The notes: generated by a model from the sequence alone, not told the origin. DNA of 16,592 nt from Dehalococcoidales bacterium (GCA_030640255.1 DAOWJS010000011.1:1-16592), one strand, 5' to 3'. Positions 6,768 to 14,894 are shown, numbered from the stretch's first letter. A program made the numbers and translations.

Positions 6768-8363
6768 ATGGGCTGGGATGAAGTTAAACAAGCCAGACGG
6801 CGGCTTTCCCAAGAGCAAGGCACCATTACCAAAGATTGGGGAGGTAGAATCCCCATTGCCCTTATCTACCCGAACTCCTACTATGTAGGCATGTCCAACC
6901 TGGGGGTTCACGCCATCTACCGCCTGTTAAATAGCTATCGTGAGGTAGTCAGCGAACGAGCCTTCTGGGAAAGGGAGAACCAAGCTCAGAAACTACCCAT
7001 CTTAAGCCTGGAATCTCAACGACCGCTCTCCGATTTCGCTGTCCTGGCTTTTTCTATCACCTATGAGCTTGACTACTTCAATGTAGTCCAAATTCTTAAC
7101 GCCAGTGGCATACCCCTATATGCTACCGAGCGCGATGACCGGCACCCGCTGGTTATCGCCGGTGGTGCCTGCGTCACGGCTAATCCCCTGCCCCTGTCCC
7201 CCTTCTTTGATTGCCTGGGTATCGGTGAAGCCGAGCCGATACTCCCCGAAATGCTCCCCGTGTTGTCTGAGGGCATTTCTGGCAATCGCGACGAGCTACT
7301 AAAGGCGCTAGCCTCACTACCTGGCGTTTATGTGCCCCAATATCACTCCGGAACCCCGGTGGCTCGCCAGTGGGCAGCAAATCTGGATGACTTTCCCACC
7401 ACCTCAACCATACTCACCCCGGACACCGAGCTTGGTAACCTATACCTCATTGAAGTTGAACGGGGCTGCCACTGGGGCTGCCGTTTTTGCCTGGTCAGCA
7501 ATGCCTTTTCCCCCATGCGCTTCCGCTCCATAGGCAAGCTGATAGAACAGGCTAAGCTAGGGCTGAGATACCGAAAGCGCCTGGGACTGGTAGGTCCGTC
7601 CGTTTCCGACCACCCTCAAATAGAGGAGCTACTGGTCAAGCTGCGCCAAATGGGAGCTGGACTCTCCATCAGCTCGCTGCGAATAAAGCCCCTCCCCTCC
7701 ACAGTATTGACCGAGATGGCTAAAGGGGGAGCCCGAACCATTGCCCTTGCCCCTGAGGCTGGCTCCCAGCGCCTGCGCCAGGTGATAAGAAAGGGCATCT
7801 CCGAGGATGATATCCTGGAAGCGATAGGCAAGGTTGCTGAGCAGAAGATAAAACAGCTCAAACTCTACTTCATGATTGGCTTGCCTTCGGAGACTGATGA
7901 GGATATAGAGGAAATCATAAACCTGACCCTGAAGGGTAAGAATATCCTTGATAGGCAGCAGAGTGGCTGTCGCCTCACCCTCAATATTGCCCCCTTTGTC
8001 CCTAAGGCAGGCACCCCCTTTCAGTGGCTACCTATGGCGCCCCTCCCTACCCTGAATCGCCGCCTGTCCCGGCTCAAAAACAGCCTGCCGCCCAAGGGAA
8101 TTAAGCTTAAATGTGAAAGCCCGGCCTGGAGTCAGGTTCAGGGAGTCTTAGCCCGAGGCGACGTTAAATTGGCTGAGGTTTTGGCTAATATAGATGAGGT
8201 ATCACTCTCTGGCTGGCGCAAAGCCGCCGAGAAATGCCACCTGGATATTGATTACTATGCTCACCAGAGGTGGAATATTGATGAAAAACTACCCTGGGCA
8301 ATACTGGACTCGGGCACCAAGCCGGCTCACCTAAAACGCGAGCTAAATAGAGCCCTGCATTAA
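6768..8363 (+). CDS. Radical SAM protein with N-terminal B12-binding-like domain
   Basis: The 531-residue product carries C234-HWG-C238-RF-C241, the CX3CX2C motif that binds the radical SAM [4Fe-4S] cluster, and downstream barrel elements such as ALAPEAGSQRLR and FMIGLPSETDEDI. The first ~200 residues resemble the Rossmann-like B12-binding domain found ahead of such barrels (LSDFAVLAFSITYELDYFN, then VIAGGACVTANP), but no DxHxxG cobalamin-ligating motif is visible, so true B12 binding is doubtful. The family is uncharacterised; methylthiolation or another radical modification is possible but cannot be assigned. The start ATG has only a weak upstream GGTAAAG and lies 24 bp after the NYN gene, so translation may depend on coupling. 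An intrinsic terminator follows the stop directly. Confidence 0.88.
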   Translation: MGWDEVKQARRRLSQEQGTITKDWGGRIPIALIYPNSYYVGMSNLGVHAIYRLLNSYREVVSERAFWERENQAQKLPILSLESQRPLSDFAVLAFSITYELDYFNVVQILNASGIPLYATERDDRHPLVIAGGACVTANPLPLSPFFDCLGIGEAEPILPEMLPVLSEGISGNRDELLKALASLPGVYVPQYHSGTPVARQWAANLDDFPTTSTILTPDTELGNLYLIEVERGCHWGCRFCLVSNAFSPMRFRSIGKLIEQAKLGLRYRKRLGLVGPSVSDHPQIEELLVKLRQMGAGLSISSLRIKPLPSTVLTEMAKGGARTIALAPEAGSQRLRQVIRKGISEDDILEAIGKVAEQKIKQLKLYFMIGLPSETDEDIEEIINLTLKGKNILDRQQSGCRLTLNIAPFVPKAGTPFQWLPMAPLPTLNRRLSRLKNSLPPKGIKLKCESPAWSQVQGVLARGDVKLAEVLANIDEVSLSGWRKAAEKCHLDIDYYAHQRWNIDEKLPWAILDSGTKPAHLKRELNRALH

Positions 8364-8388
8364 AAGACTGCCGGAAAAGCAGTTTTTT
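8364..8388 (+). terminator. Intrinsic terminator after the radical SAM gene
   Basis: ACTGC (8367-8371) and GCAGT (8379-8383) form a short stem with a 7 nt loop, followed by a run of six T (8383-8388). The structure begins at the stop codon of the radical SAM gene. Confidence 0.6.
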
Positions 8389-8435
8389 GTAGGGCTGAGG
8401 AGATTGATATTCGTTATCACCCTCACCCCCTTTAT

Positions 8436-8461
8436 CCCCCTCTCCCTCAAGGGAGAGGGGG
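8436..8461. repeat. GC-rich perfect inverted repeat
   Basis: An 11 bp stem (C5TCTCCC with GGGAGAG5) encloses a TCAA loop. There is no T-run on either side, so it is not a classical terminator. It lies between convergent genes and resembles a diverged copy at 12346-12370, suggesting a dispersed palindromic repeat. Confidence 0.65.
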
Positions 8462-8470
8462 AAGGAATCT

Positions 8471-8494
8471 AAAAAGAGGGGCTACGCCCCTCTT
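8471..8494 (-). terminator. Intrinsic terminator of the purL-purQ operon
   Basis: On the minus strand, AAGAGGGGC, loop GTA and GCCCCTCTT form a perfect 9 bp stem (8494 to 8474), followed by T's (complement of the A-run at 8471-8475). It lies about 60 bp after the purQ stop. Its core is shared with a hairpin inside purL (11968-11984). Confidence 0.8.
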
Positions 8495-8553
8495 AAACGC
8501 TCTTACACGTGTGGAATGTAGTTACAATCTTAGAGGAGGAAAGTAATATTTGC

Positions 8554-9324
8554 TTAAAGACCCTGCGCCCATTTGACTGCGTTTTGGAAAATCTGAAAGC
8601 CGTCCCCATACTCTTCTTTTTTCAGCCTAGTCCATTGGGGGTGCTGGGTATGGCGAATGTAGCGCTCAGGGTGGGGCATCAGGGCAAAAACACGCCCCGA
8701 GGCATCACAAATGCCAGCGATATTCCCCACCGAACCGTTGGGGTTATCGGGATAGCCGGCGTTACTGCTTCCATGCTCGTCAGTGTAATACAGGACTACA
8801 TTTAAATCCGACAGGGTCTCGGGGTCAGCTACCACCTTTCCCTCGCCATGAGCCACCGGGAGATACAGGCGGTTTATTCCTCGGGTAAATATGCAGGGGC
8901 TCTGGCTATTTACCCCCAGATGTACCCACCGACACTCAAATTTACCCGAATCATTGCTGGACAAGGTTATTAGTGGCTGGCTAGCCGGTGATGACCCGGG
9001 CAGAATGCCGGCTTTCACCAGCACCTGAAAGCCGTTACAAATGCCTAAAATTAGCCCCCCATCTTCAATGAACCTCAATATATCCTCACCAAGCTTTAAT
9101 CTAAGCTCATTGGCTAGCACCTTGCCGGCGGCAATATCATCGCCGTAGGTAAATCCGCCGGGGATAACCATTATCTGGTAGTCGGAGAGCCTCTTTTCAT
9201 GGCGGATTAGCTGGTTAATGTGAGCTGAATCCACTACGGCTCCAGCCTGCTGGAAAGCGAAGACAGTCTCGGCATCACAATTTGTCCCCGGAGCCCGCAT
9301 TATTACCGCTCTCACCTGGCTCAT
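8554..9324 (-). CDS. purQ: Phosphoribosylformylglycinamidine synthase, glutaminase subunit PurQ
   Basis: PurQ releases ammonia from glutamine and passes it to PurL for the fourth step of purine synthesis (FGAR to FGAM). The 256-residue product is a class I glutamine amidotransferase. RAPGTNCD (10-17) and PGGFTYGDD (55-63) are typical of PurQ. LGICNGFQ (93-100) holds the nucleophile Cys96. MPHPER (216-221) holds His218 and Glu220 of the triad. It is longer than the ~227-residue Bacillus form and matches the longer PurQ type found with separate PurL. ATG 9324 lies 11 bp after the purL stop, with AGGA overlapping that stop, so the two subunits are probably coupled. An intrinsic terminator follows. 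Confidence 0.95.
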   Translation of the reverse strand: MSQVRAVIMRAPGTNCDAETVFAFQQAGAVVDSAHINQLIRHEKRLSDYQIMVIPGGFTYGDDIAAGKVLANELRLKLGEDILRFIEDGGLILGICNGFQVLVKAGILPGSSPASQPLITLSSNDSGKFECRWVHLGVNSQSPCIFTRGINRLYLPVAHGEGKVVADPETLSDLNVVLYYTDEHGSSNAGYPDNPNGSVGNIAGICDASGRVFALMPHPERYIRHTQHPQWTRLKKEEYGDGFQIFQNAVKWAQGL

Positions 9325-9335
9325 CAGCTTTTATC

Positions 9336-12251
9336 CTACCACCGAATTGGTCTCTGCCATGACTCTTTCAGTTCACCAAGAGGGGCAGCTATTAACCTCC
9401 TGTTGTCCAATCCATATACCTCAAGTATTTCAGAATCGGTAACTCGTCCAATATTAGCCAGGCTAATGCCACCCATTATCCCTTCAAATTCGTCTTTGTG
9501 CTCTGGCGCTACTTCAACCAGGAACCGAGTATTTGATTCCGAGAAGAGGATAAAATCATCCCTGTCTATAGGTTCACCCAGAGGAACATTCGGCAAGGAA
9601 ATGGTTGCCCCCAATCCCCCAGCAAACGCCATCTCGGCAAGGGCAACGCCGATGCCACCCTCACTACAGTCATGACAGGCTCTAACCAGGCGCCTTTCTG
9701 TAGCCAGGCTCAACCTATCCATCAGCTTTTTCCCCTGGTAGGGGTCAACCTTAGGCACATTATTCCCGGTAAAACCACTAATCCTAAAATATTCCGACCC
9801 TCCCAGCTCATTCTGGGTCGTGCCCACAATGTAAATCAGGTCGCTGACCACCTTGAAATCCATGGATACGGCGCGGTTCACGTCTTCCATAACACTGATA
9901 GCCGAGATAAGCAGGGTATGGGGGATAGAGATAATCTTACCCTTATATTCAAACTCATTGTAGAGGCTATCCTTACCCGAAATAAACGGGGTCTCATAGA
10001 CAGTTGCCATATCATAGCAGGCTTGGGCAGCCCGGACTAACGCCCCCAGTATCTCTGGCTGCTGGACATCACCCCAGCTAAAATTATCCAGTAAAGCTAC
10101 CCTTTGTAGACTACCCCCCACGGCTATAATCTGTCTCAGCGCCTCATCAATGGCTGACGCCGCCATCCAGTAGGGGTCTATTTCCCCATATTTAGAATTG
10201 ATGCCGTTGGCGACAATTACCCCCCTATCCGAGTCTAAAACCGGTCGGATAATAGCCGCATCACCCGGTCCATCGTTATTCCTCCCCACCAGAGGCTTGA
10301 GAACACTAGCCCCCTGCACTTCATGGTCATACTGGCGTATTACCCACTCCTTGCTGCATACATTCCATGAGCCAAGAATTTTATGTAAAGCTGTCCCTAA
10401 ATCCTGAGGCGGGGCAAAGTCAGGCTCCTTATGCCGTGGCGGCTTCCATACTGCCTCCCTCTCTACCTGCGGTCGACCCTGGTGTAAAAATTCCATATCC
10501 AGGTCACAGACCAAGTTCCCGTGATAACGAAGCTGAAGTCGCTGGTCGCTGGTAAACTCGCCAATGACTGCCGCCTCCACATCTTCGCTGGCAAAAAGGC
10601 TCAGTAGTTCGTCAACACAGTCCGGCGGGGTAGCCAGCACCATCCGCTCTTGAGATTCAGATACCCATATCTCGGTATAGGCAAGACCAGTATATTTTAG
10701 AGGAACTCTATCCAGGTCAACCCGCACCCCGGTCTCGGCAGCCATTTCGCCCACGGCTGAGGAAAGACCCCCGCCTCCGCAGTCAGTTATCCGACAGTAT
10801 AGCCCGCGGTCTCTGGCTTGAAGCAGAACATCAATAAGCTTCTTCTCCACGATGGGATTGCCAATCTGCACCGAGCTATAAGAAGCCTGAGCTGATTCCT
10901 CGGTAAGCTGTTCCGAGGCGAAGGTTACCCCGTGTATGCCATCACGCCCGGTCCTACCCCCCACCAACACCACCAAATCGCCAGCCTGCTGCTTGCCTCG
11001 GCGGGAAAGTTCCTTAGGCAATAGACCCAATGTCCCACAGAAGACAAGGGGATTAGCCATATATCGTTCATCAAAGAGTACGGCGCCGTTAAGGGTAGGT
11101 ATCCCCAGACGATTGGCGTAGTCAGCCACACCAGCCCTAACCCCCTTAAAAATACGACGCGGGTGTAACACCCCCTTGGGCAGCTTTTCATAGGGGTAAT
11201 CAGGGGGACCAAAACAGAATACATCGGTATTCAATATTGGCTTGCTACCTAACCCGGTGCCCAGCGGGTCACGAACCACCCCACCTATCCCGGTTGACGC
11301 TCCCCCATAGGGCTCAACTGCCGACGGATGATTGTGGGTCTCAACCTTAAAACACAGGGCGCAATGACCATCAAAATCAATCACCCCGGCATTATCCTCA
11401 AAGACGGAAAGACACCACGGCTTCCCCAGCTCCTCAGTTACCTTCATAATAGTGCTTTTGAGCAGGTTATTAATGGTTGCCCCGCCCAGAGAGATTTTGC
11501 CTTTAAATGTTTTGTGGACACAATGCTCAGACCAGGTTTGCGCCAGTGTCTCAAGCTCGGCATCGGTGGGGTTTTGCCCTTGCCCCCGAAAGTAGGCTCT
11601 AATGGCTTGAAGCTCATCATCAGTAAAGCCGAATTGTTGCCTCACTTCCCCAAGCCCGGCATCGTCCAACTCCAGAAGAGCTACCCGTTTCAGCCTAAAA
11701 CTATACTGGGGATTTTCCGGAAACCAGACTTCTTCCGGTGTAACTACATGCTGGATAATCGGGTTTACCAGTAACTTACTGCATATGGCTTCTAGCTGAG
11801 GCTCATCCAGCTGCCCTTCAATAAGGTATCGTCGGGCGGTTTTAACCGCCCTTACCCCCTCCACCCCCAAATCCTGGAGCGCCTTTATGACCGTGCCCTC
11901 AACCGGGTCGGTAACACCAGCATTATAGGTGACCTCAATGGTATGAAATGGCTTAGCAACCTTATTGGAGGGGCTTCGCCCCTCCAAACCTCCCCTAATA
12001 TCACCCGTCGAAGTTCCCTTAATATCGGGGGGAGAGGTAAAAAGCTGATATTCCTGAGTTACCGGGTCAGCCAGGAGGCTCCGACCAACCAGAGCCAGCT
12101 TATCGGGCGTCAAATCCGCATCCAGCCAGTATATGTCCACCACCTGGACATTGGAGACCGTGGTTATGCCCAGGTCGTGTATATCCCTAACTAGACCTCG
12201 TCCTCTGGCATCCGGCAGGTGGCTCTTAAGGCCAACTTCTACCCTATACAT
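9336..12251 (-). CDS. purL: FGAM synthase, PurS-PurS-PurL fusion
   Basis: This is the ATP-dependent synthase that converts FGAR to FGAM with ammonia from PurQ. The 971-residue product (from ATG 12251) starts with two PurS-like domains, about 1-76 (MYRVEVGLKSHLPDARG) and 103-180 (HTIEVTYNAGVTDPVEG), then the PurL core with its two synthase halves. In the core, SEHCVHK (near 241-247) and ETHNHPSAVEPYGGA (near 304-318) hold the catalytic and nucleotide-binding histidines; CGGGGLS lies near 491. PurS normally bridges PurL and PurQ, so the fusion explains the lack of a separate purS. A GTG at 12260 is possible, but the Shine-Dalgarno GGTGGAGG overlaps it, favouring ATG 12251. The linker between the PurS domains (about residues 77-101) is a hairpin repeat translated in frame, so it is probably not functional protein. 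Confidence 0.94.
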   Translation of the reverse strand: MYRVEVGLKSHLPDARGRGLVRDIHDLGITTVSNVQVVDIYWLDADLTPDKLALVGRSLLADPVTQEYQLFTSPPDIKGTSTGDIRGGLEGRSPSNKVAKPFHTIEVTYNAGVTDPVEGTVIKALQDLGVEGVRAVKTARRYLIEGQLDEPQLEAICSKLLVNPIIQHVVTPEEVWFPENPQYSFRLKRVALLELDDAGLGEVRQQFGFTDDELQAIRAYFRGQGQNPTDAELETLAQTWSEHCVHKTFKGKISLGGATINNLLKSTIMKVTEELGKPWCLSVFEDNAGVIDFDGHCALCFKVETHNHPSAVEPYGGASTGIGGVVRDPLGTGLGSKPILNTDVFCFGPPDYPYEKLPKGVLHPRRIFKGVRAGVADYANRLGIPTLNGAVLFDERYMANPLVFCGTLGLLPKELSRRGKQQAGDLVVLVGGRTGRDGIHGVTFASEQLTEESAQASYSSVQIGNPIVEKKLIDVLLQARDRGLYCRITDCGGGGLSSAVGEMAAETGVRVDLDRVPLKYTGLAYTEIWVSESQERMVLATPPDCVDELLSLFASEDVEAAVIGEFTSDQRLQLRYHGNLVCDLDMEFLHQGRPQVEREAVWKPPRHKEPDFAPPQDLGTALHKILGSWNVCSKEWVIRQYDHEVQGASVLKPLVGRNNDGPGDAAIIRPVLDSDRGVIVANGINSKYGEIDPYWMAASAIDEALRQIIAVGGSLQRVALLDNFSWGDVQQPEILGALVRAAQACYDMATVYETPFISGKDSLYNEFEYKGKIISIPHTLLISAISVMEDVNRAVSMDFKVVSDLIYIVGTTQNELGGSEYFRISGFTGNNVPKVDPYQGKKLMDRLSLATERRLVRACHDCSEGGIGVALAEMAFAGGLGATISLPNVPLGEPIDRDDFILFSESNTRFLVEVAPEHKDEFEGIMGGISLANIGRVTDSEILEVYGLDNRRLIAAPLGELKESWQRPIRW
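11965..11987. repeat. Palindromic repeat inside purL, read in frame
   Basis: TTGGAGGGGC (11965-11974), loop TTC and GCCCCTCCAA (11978-11987) form a perfect 10 bp stem. Flanking AT/GC-rich arms (a CCTCCCCTAATATC-like stretch and AATATCGGGGGGAGAGG) extend the element to about 12040. It encodes the linker residues between the two PurS-like domains without a stop. The 17-base core differs at one loop base from 8476-8492. Confidence 0.75.
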
Positions 12252-12260
12252 TGCCTCCAC

Positions 12261-12437
12261 CCTTATACTGAGACGAATAAGGCATCATATTCAAGCCATC
12301 TATTTCAAGGAGAGTTTGCCGGAGCCAAGCCCCTCCCCAAACAATCCCCTCTCTTTTCAAGGAGAAGGGGATAGGTAATCAATATCTGCTTACCGCAGAA
12401 AGAGGAAAAATTTGGGTTGCCGGTTCTAAACGGGTGA
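12261..12437. repeat. purL upstream region with degenerate palindromic repeat
   Basis: This 177 bp gene-free stretch holds CCCCTCTC and GAGAAGGGG arms at 12346-12370 (imperfect, one bulge), resembling the perfect repeat at 8436-8461. A GCCCCTCCCC stretch nearby matches one arm of the purL hairpin. I could not find a convincing promoter for purL here; TATGAT (minus strand, 12289-12284) is a possible -10 without a -35. Confidence 0.45.
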
Positions 12438-12890
12438 TTATGAAGCCAGCAGTTCAGTTACTACGGCGTTTATCTCCCGCCCATCGGCTCTCCCTTTAAG
12501 ATGAGCGATAAGCTGGGGCATAACTTTTCCCTTATCGGCCGGTCCTTGTGCCCCCACTTCCTCGATAACTCGGCGAGCTTCAGTTATAATCTCCTCACGT
12601 GTCATCTGCCGAGGTAGGTACCCCTGAAGGATAGCTAGCTCCGCTTCTTCCTGAGCCACCAGGTCCTGGCGATTTCCCTGCCTGAAGGCGTCAATGCTCT
12701 CACCACGCTGCCTGACCTCCTTGGCGATAATGCCCAGGATATCTCCATCATCTAAATCCGTCTGCCGAGCAATTTCAGCATTTTTAATGGCTGCCATCAC
12801 CAATCTGATAACCAAAGCCCTTACCTTATCCCTCTCCCTCATCGCCTGCTTAAGGTCATCCACCAGTTTTTGCTTTAAAACTGCTTCCAT
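12438..12890 (-). CDS. yqeY: YqeY/GatB-tail family protein
   Basis: The 150-residue product matches the YqeY family along its length: an N-terminal helical domain (LKQKLVDDLKQAMRERDKVR, LVMAAIKNAEI), the segment EEAELAILQGYLPRQMTREEI (80-100), and a C-terminal part with DKGKVMPQLIAHLKGRADGREINAVV (118-143) like the tail of GatB. The family is linked to tRNA amidotransferase by homology, but its function is not established. ATG 12890 follows GGTGGG on the minus strand. It lies 30 bp after rpsU, a pairing found in many bacteria, so the two are probably cotranscribed. Confidence 0.93.
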   Translation of the reverse strand: MEAVLKQKLVDDLKQAMRERDKVRALVIRLVMAAIKNAEIARQTDLDDGDILGIIAKEVRQRGESIDAFRQGNRQDLVAQEEAELAILQGYLPRQMTREEIITEARRVIEEVGAQGPADKGKVMPQLIAHLKGRADGREINAVVTELLAS

Positions 12891-12920
12891 TTTTAACCCA
12901 CCATTTTGAGGTAATGTTGG

Positions 12921-13118
12921 CTAACTTCTGGTCATTCTCGCTGCTCTAGCTGTCTTGCGTCGCTTAGTCGCCGCCTTTCGCTTACGCTTAACGCTGGGCT
13001 TCTCGTAGTATCCCCGACGGCGTACCTCAGACAGGATGCCGTCCTGCTGCACCCTTTTGCTAAACCGCCTGAGCAAACTCTCAAAGCTCTCCCTATCTCC
13101 GGCTTTTACATCAGTCAC
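12921..13118 (-). CDS. rpsU: 30S ribosomal protein S21
   Basis: S21 is a small basic protein of the 30S subunit involved in initiation. The 65-residue product has the family core SFESLLRRFSKRVQQDGIL, RRRGYYEKPS and a strongly basic C-terminal tail (VKRKRKAATKRRKTARAAR) that contacts rRNA. The start is GTG at 13118-13116, giving MTDVKAG, the expected N-terminus; an in-frame stop (TGA, 13127-13125) excludes anything longer. The Shine-Dalgarno GGGAGGA is about ten bases upstream. One base before the GTG, an out-of-frame ATG is followed directly by TGA, a start-stop pair overlapping the real start. yqeY follows after 30 bp. Confidence 0.95.
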   Translation of the reverse strand: MTDVKAGDRESFESLLRRFSKRVQQDGILSEVRRRGYYEKPSVKRKRKAATKRRKTARAARMTRS

Positions 13119-13150
13119 ATAGCATCATCCTCCCTCTTGAAACCTTGCCT

Positions 13151-13179
13151 ACAATATTTTTATTTTGGTTGTTTATCAC
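13151..13179 (-). promoter_or_regulatory. Possible rpsU promoter
   Basis: On the minus strand GTGATA (13179-13174, 4/6 match to TTGACA), a 17 bp spacer and TATTGT (13156-13151) could drive rpsU-yqeY from the 65 bp gap behind the dehydrogenase gene. Read-through from that gene is the alternative. Confidence 0.35.
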
Positions 13180-13183
13180 CATC

Positions 13184-14527
13184 CTAACGTCCGTTTCTCC
13201 TTAATATCTCACGAGCCGCCACTACCCCCGAAGCTGATGCCTGAATTAAACCACGACTAACACCAGCCCCATCACCAACAGCAAACAGGTTGCTCACCTC
13301 AGTCTCCAGGCTGGGGGTAAGCTGAGGTCGCCAGGAATAGAATTTGACCTCAATCCCATAAAGCAAGGTATGGGGTGAAGCCACGCCTGGAGCCAGCTTA
13401 TCCATTGCCTGAATCATCTCCATAAGCCCGGTAAGGTAACGATAGGGAAGGGCAAAACTAAGGTCGCCAGGGGTAGCCTCCTTCAAGGTAGGCTGGACTA
13501 AGCCCTGCTCAATCCGGGTTGGGGTAGAACGCTGACCCTGCATCAGGTCACCCAGGCGCTGCACCAGAACTCCACCACTAAGGATATTAGCTAGCCTAGC
13601 CAGATACTTACCATAGGCAATAGGCTCCCGAAATGGCTCGGTAAAGGTTGTAGTTACCAACAGAGCAAAATTGGTGTTGTCACTCTTAAGCTCGGCATAG
13701 CTATGTCCGTTAACCGTGATTACCGGGTCACTACCCCCGGTAGATTCCATAATGACCTCGCCCGCCGGACACATACAGAAGGTCCTAATCCGGTCATCAA
13801 AACTCTGGGACACGAACTCCAATTTTGCCTCATATAATACATCGGTCAATTCCGCCATCACTTCCTCTGGCACCTCAACCCTAACCCCGACATCAATAGG
13901 GTTACCATGCAGGGTCAGGTTAAGTTGGGTAGCTTCTTTAGCTAACCAATCCACCCCTTCCCTGCCTGGAGCCAGAATCAGATAACGACAGTCAAGCCTG
14001 TCCCCAGCTTCAGTTTCAATCCCCCTAACCTCACCATTATTAACAATGATGGTAGCCGCCTTTACCCCAAGCTGAAGTTCCAGGCGTGAAATGAGGTAAT
14101 CCCGCATCGCCTTAAGCACCAGGCGGCAACGCTCAGTGCCTAAGTGTCGTAGCGGCATTGACACCAGACGCAATCCCGCCCGACAAGCCTTGCGGCGCAA
14201 CTCATCAACCTCGTCCCCGACCCCGTAGAGCTTATCTGAAGCGCCAAACTTGAGGTATATGCCGTCAACATACTTAATCAGGGCTTCGGTATCACTTTCC
14301 CCAAGGTAATCCTTGAGCCGACCTCCTATCTCTGCGGTTAGCGTCAGCTTACCATCGCTAAAGGCACCGGCTCCACCCAGACCACAAACCAGATTACTGC
14401 GCTCATCAATATCCTTACCCTTCTCTATCAGCAAGATATTTAGGTCAGCTACCTGGGAGAGCTCCAAAGCGGCGAAAATACCTGCCGGACCGCCACCAAC
14501 AATGATAACATCGTATTTCCTGGCCAT
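13184..14527 (-). CDS. FAD-dependent dehydrogenase (COG2509-like)
   Basis: The 447-residue product begins MARKYDVIIVGGGPAG, a Rossmann FAD-binding motif (G11-x-G13-xx-G16) with Glu35 at the end of the second strand to hold the FAD ribose. NLVCGLGGAGAFSDGKLTL (45-63) and the C-terminal FAVGDGAGVSRGLIQASASG (415-434) are typical of the uncharacterised COG2509 dehydrogenases. The substrate is unknown. CMCPAGEV lies mid-protein. The frame could start at TTG 14572, but this triplet is part of the -35 hexamer, so ATG 14527 is chosen; the leader would then be only about ten bases and the Shine-Dalgarno (GAGTAAG) weak. It is upstream of rpsU-yqeY on the same strand. Confidence 0.88.
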   Translation of the reverse strand: MARKYDVIIVGGGPAGIFAALELSQVADLNILLIEKGKDIDERSNLVCGLGGAGAFSDGKLTLTAEIGGRLKDYLGESDTEALIKYVDGIYLKFGASDKLYGVGDEVDELRRKACRAGLRLVSMPLRHLGTERCRLVLKAMRDYLISRLELQLGVKAATIIVNNGEVRGIETEAGDRLDCRYLILAPGREGVDWLAKEATQLNLTLHGNPIDVGVRVEVPEEVMAELTDVLYEAKLEFVSQSFDDRIRTFCMCPAGEVIMESTGGSDPVITVNGHSYAELKSDNTNFALLVTTTFTEPFREPIAYGKYLARLANILSGGVLVQRLGDLMQGQRSTPTRIEQGLVQPTLKEATPGDLSFALPYRYLTGLMEMIQAMDKLAPGVASPHTLLYGIEVKFYSWRPQLTPSLETEVSNLFAVGDGAGVSRGLIQASASGVVAAREILRRNGR

Positions 14528-14543
14528 CTTACTCAGCAGTGCT

Positions 14544-14572
14544 ATTGTATAATCCCCAGCTTCAGCCGTCAA
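14544..14572 (-). promoter_or_regulatory. Promoter of the FAD-dependent dehydrogenase gene
   Basis: On the minus strand TTGACG (14572-14567), a 17 bp spacer and TACAAT (14549-14544) form a good sigma70-type promoter. The predicted start lies close to ATG 14527, which argues against the longer TTG-initiated frame. Confidence 0.6.
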
Positions 14573-14605
14573 GGGAGCTGTACTCGTTCATATGATTAGT
14601 GACAC

Positions 14606-14724
14606 ATGGCCTCTTTCTGTGCCATTGCCAGCCGAAGGCGTGGCAATCCCAACCCCCCAGATTGCTTCGTCGTGAAGCTCCTCGCAATGACAAACCACCC
14701 CTCATTGCCAGCCGAAGGCGATGA
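14606..14724. repeat. Nested palindromic REP/MITE-like element
   Basis: Several inverted repeats follow one another: ATGGC/GCCAT (14606-14625), ATTGCCA/TGGCAAT (14624-14647) around GCCgaaGGC, ATTGC/GCAAT (14661-14688) with an inner CTTC/GAAG, and TCATTGCC/GGCGATGA (14702-14724, one G-T pair). The 18-mer CATTGCCAGCCGAAGGCG occurs twice (14623-14640 and 14703-14720). The middle part, with its GATTGCTTCGTCG and CTCGCAATGACA stretches, resembles a class of interspersed repeats I know from many bacterial genomes. It contains no gene. Confidence 0.7.
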
Positions 14725-14775
14725 AAGTAGATACAAATTTAAGTAAGGGTTGACTCTTGTCCTTCGGCAAAGTAT

Positions 14776-14862
14776 TGTTGTATTATAATATACTGTTGTA
14801 TTATAATATACTTAAGTACTACGACAATAGTACTACTATGACAATTATACTGTTGTATTATT
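14776..14862. repeat. AT-rich tandem direct-repeat array upstream of the XRE gene
   Basis: TGTTGTATTATAATATAC is repeated head to tail (14776-14793 and 14794-14811); each copy contains the perfect palindrome TATTATAATA. A partial third copy (ATACTGTTGTATTAT) is at 14848-14862. Between them AGTACTACGACAAT (14815-14828) is followed by AGTACTACTATGACAAT (14829-14845), a second tandem pair. The array ends just before the candidate XRE promoter, as expected for an operator array. Confidence 0.8.
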
Positions 14863-14867
14863 GCCAT

Positions 14868-14894
14868 TTGACAAGGATAATGTTAAGATATGGT
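14868..14894 (+). promoter_or_regulatory. Candidate promoter of the XRE gene
   Basis: A perfect TTGACA (14868-14873) is followed after 15 bp by TATGGT (14889-14894). The spacer is short and the -10 imperfect, so activation or another -10 is possible. Confidence 0.4.

Noticed and set aside
8436..8461. Terminator for the radical SAM gene
   Set aside because: The stem is strong but lacks a T-run; a stem with six T's directly after the stop (8364-8388) fits better.
8509..8805. A plus-strand 98-codon open frame
   Set aside because: It lies mostly antisense to the clearly conserved purQ and has no recognisable domain.
10925..11774. Long open frames overlapping purL on both strands
   Set aside because: They are shadows of a GC-rich conserved gene; the purL frame carries all family motifs throughout.
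14528..14572. A TTG-initiated extension of the FAD-dependent dehydrogenase
   Set aside because: The TTG is the start of the -35 hexamer and the -10 also lies within the extension; the Rossmann motif starts properly from ATG 14527.
14776..14862. CRISPR array
   Set aside because: The repeats are 18 bp head-to-tail copies without spacers, too short and too few, and no cas gene is near.
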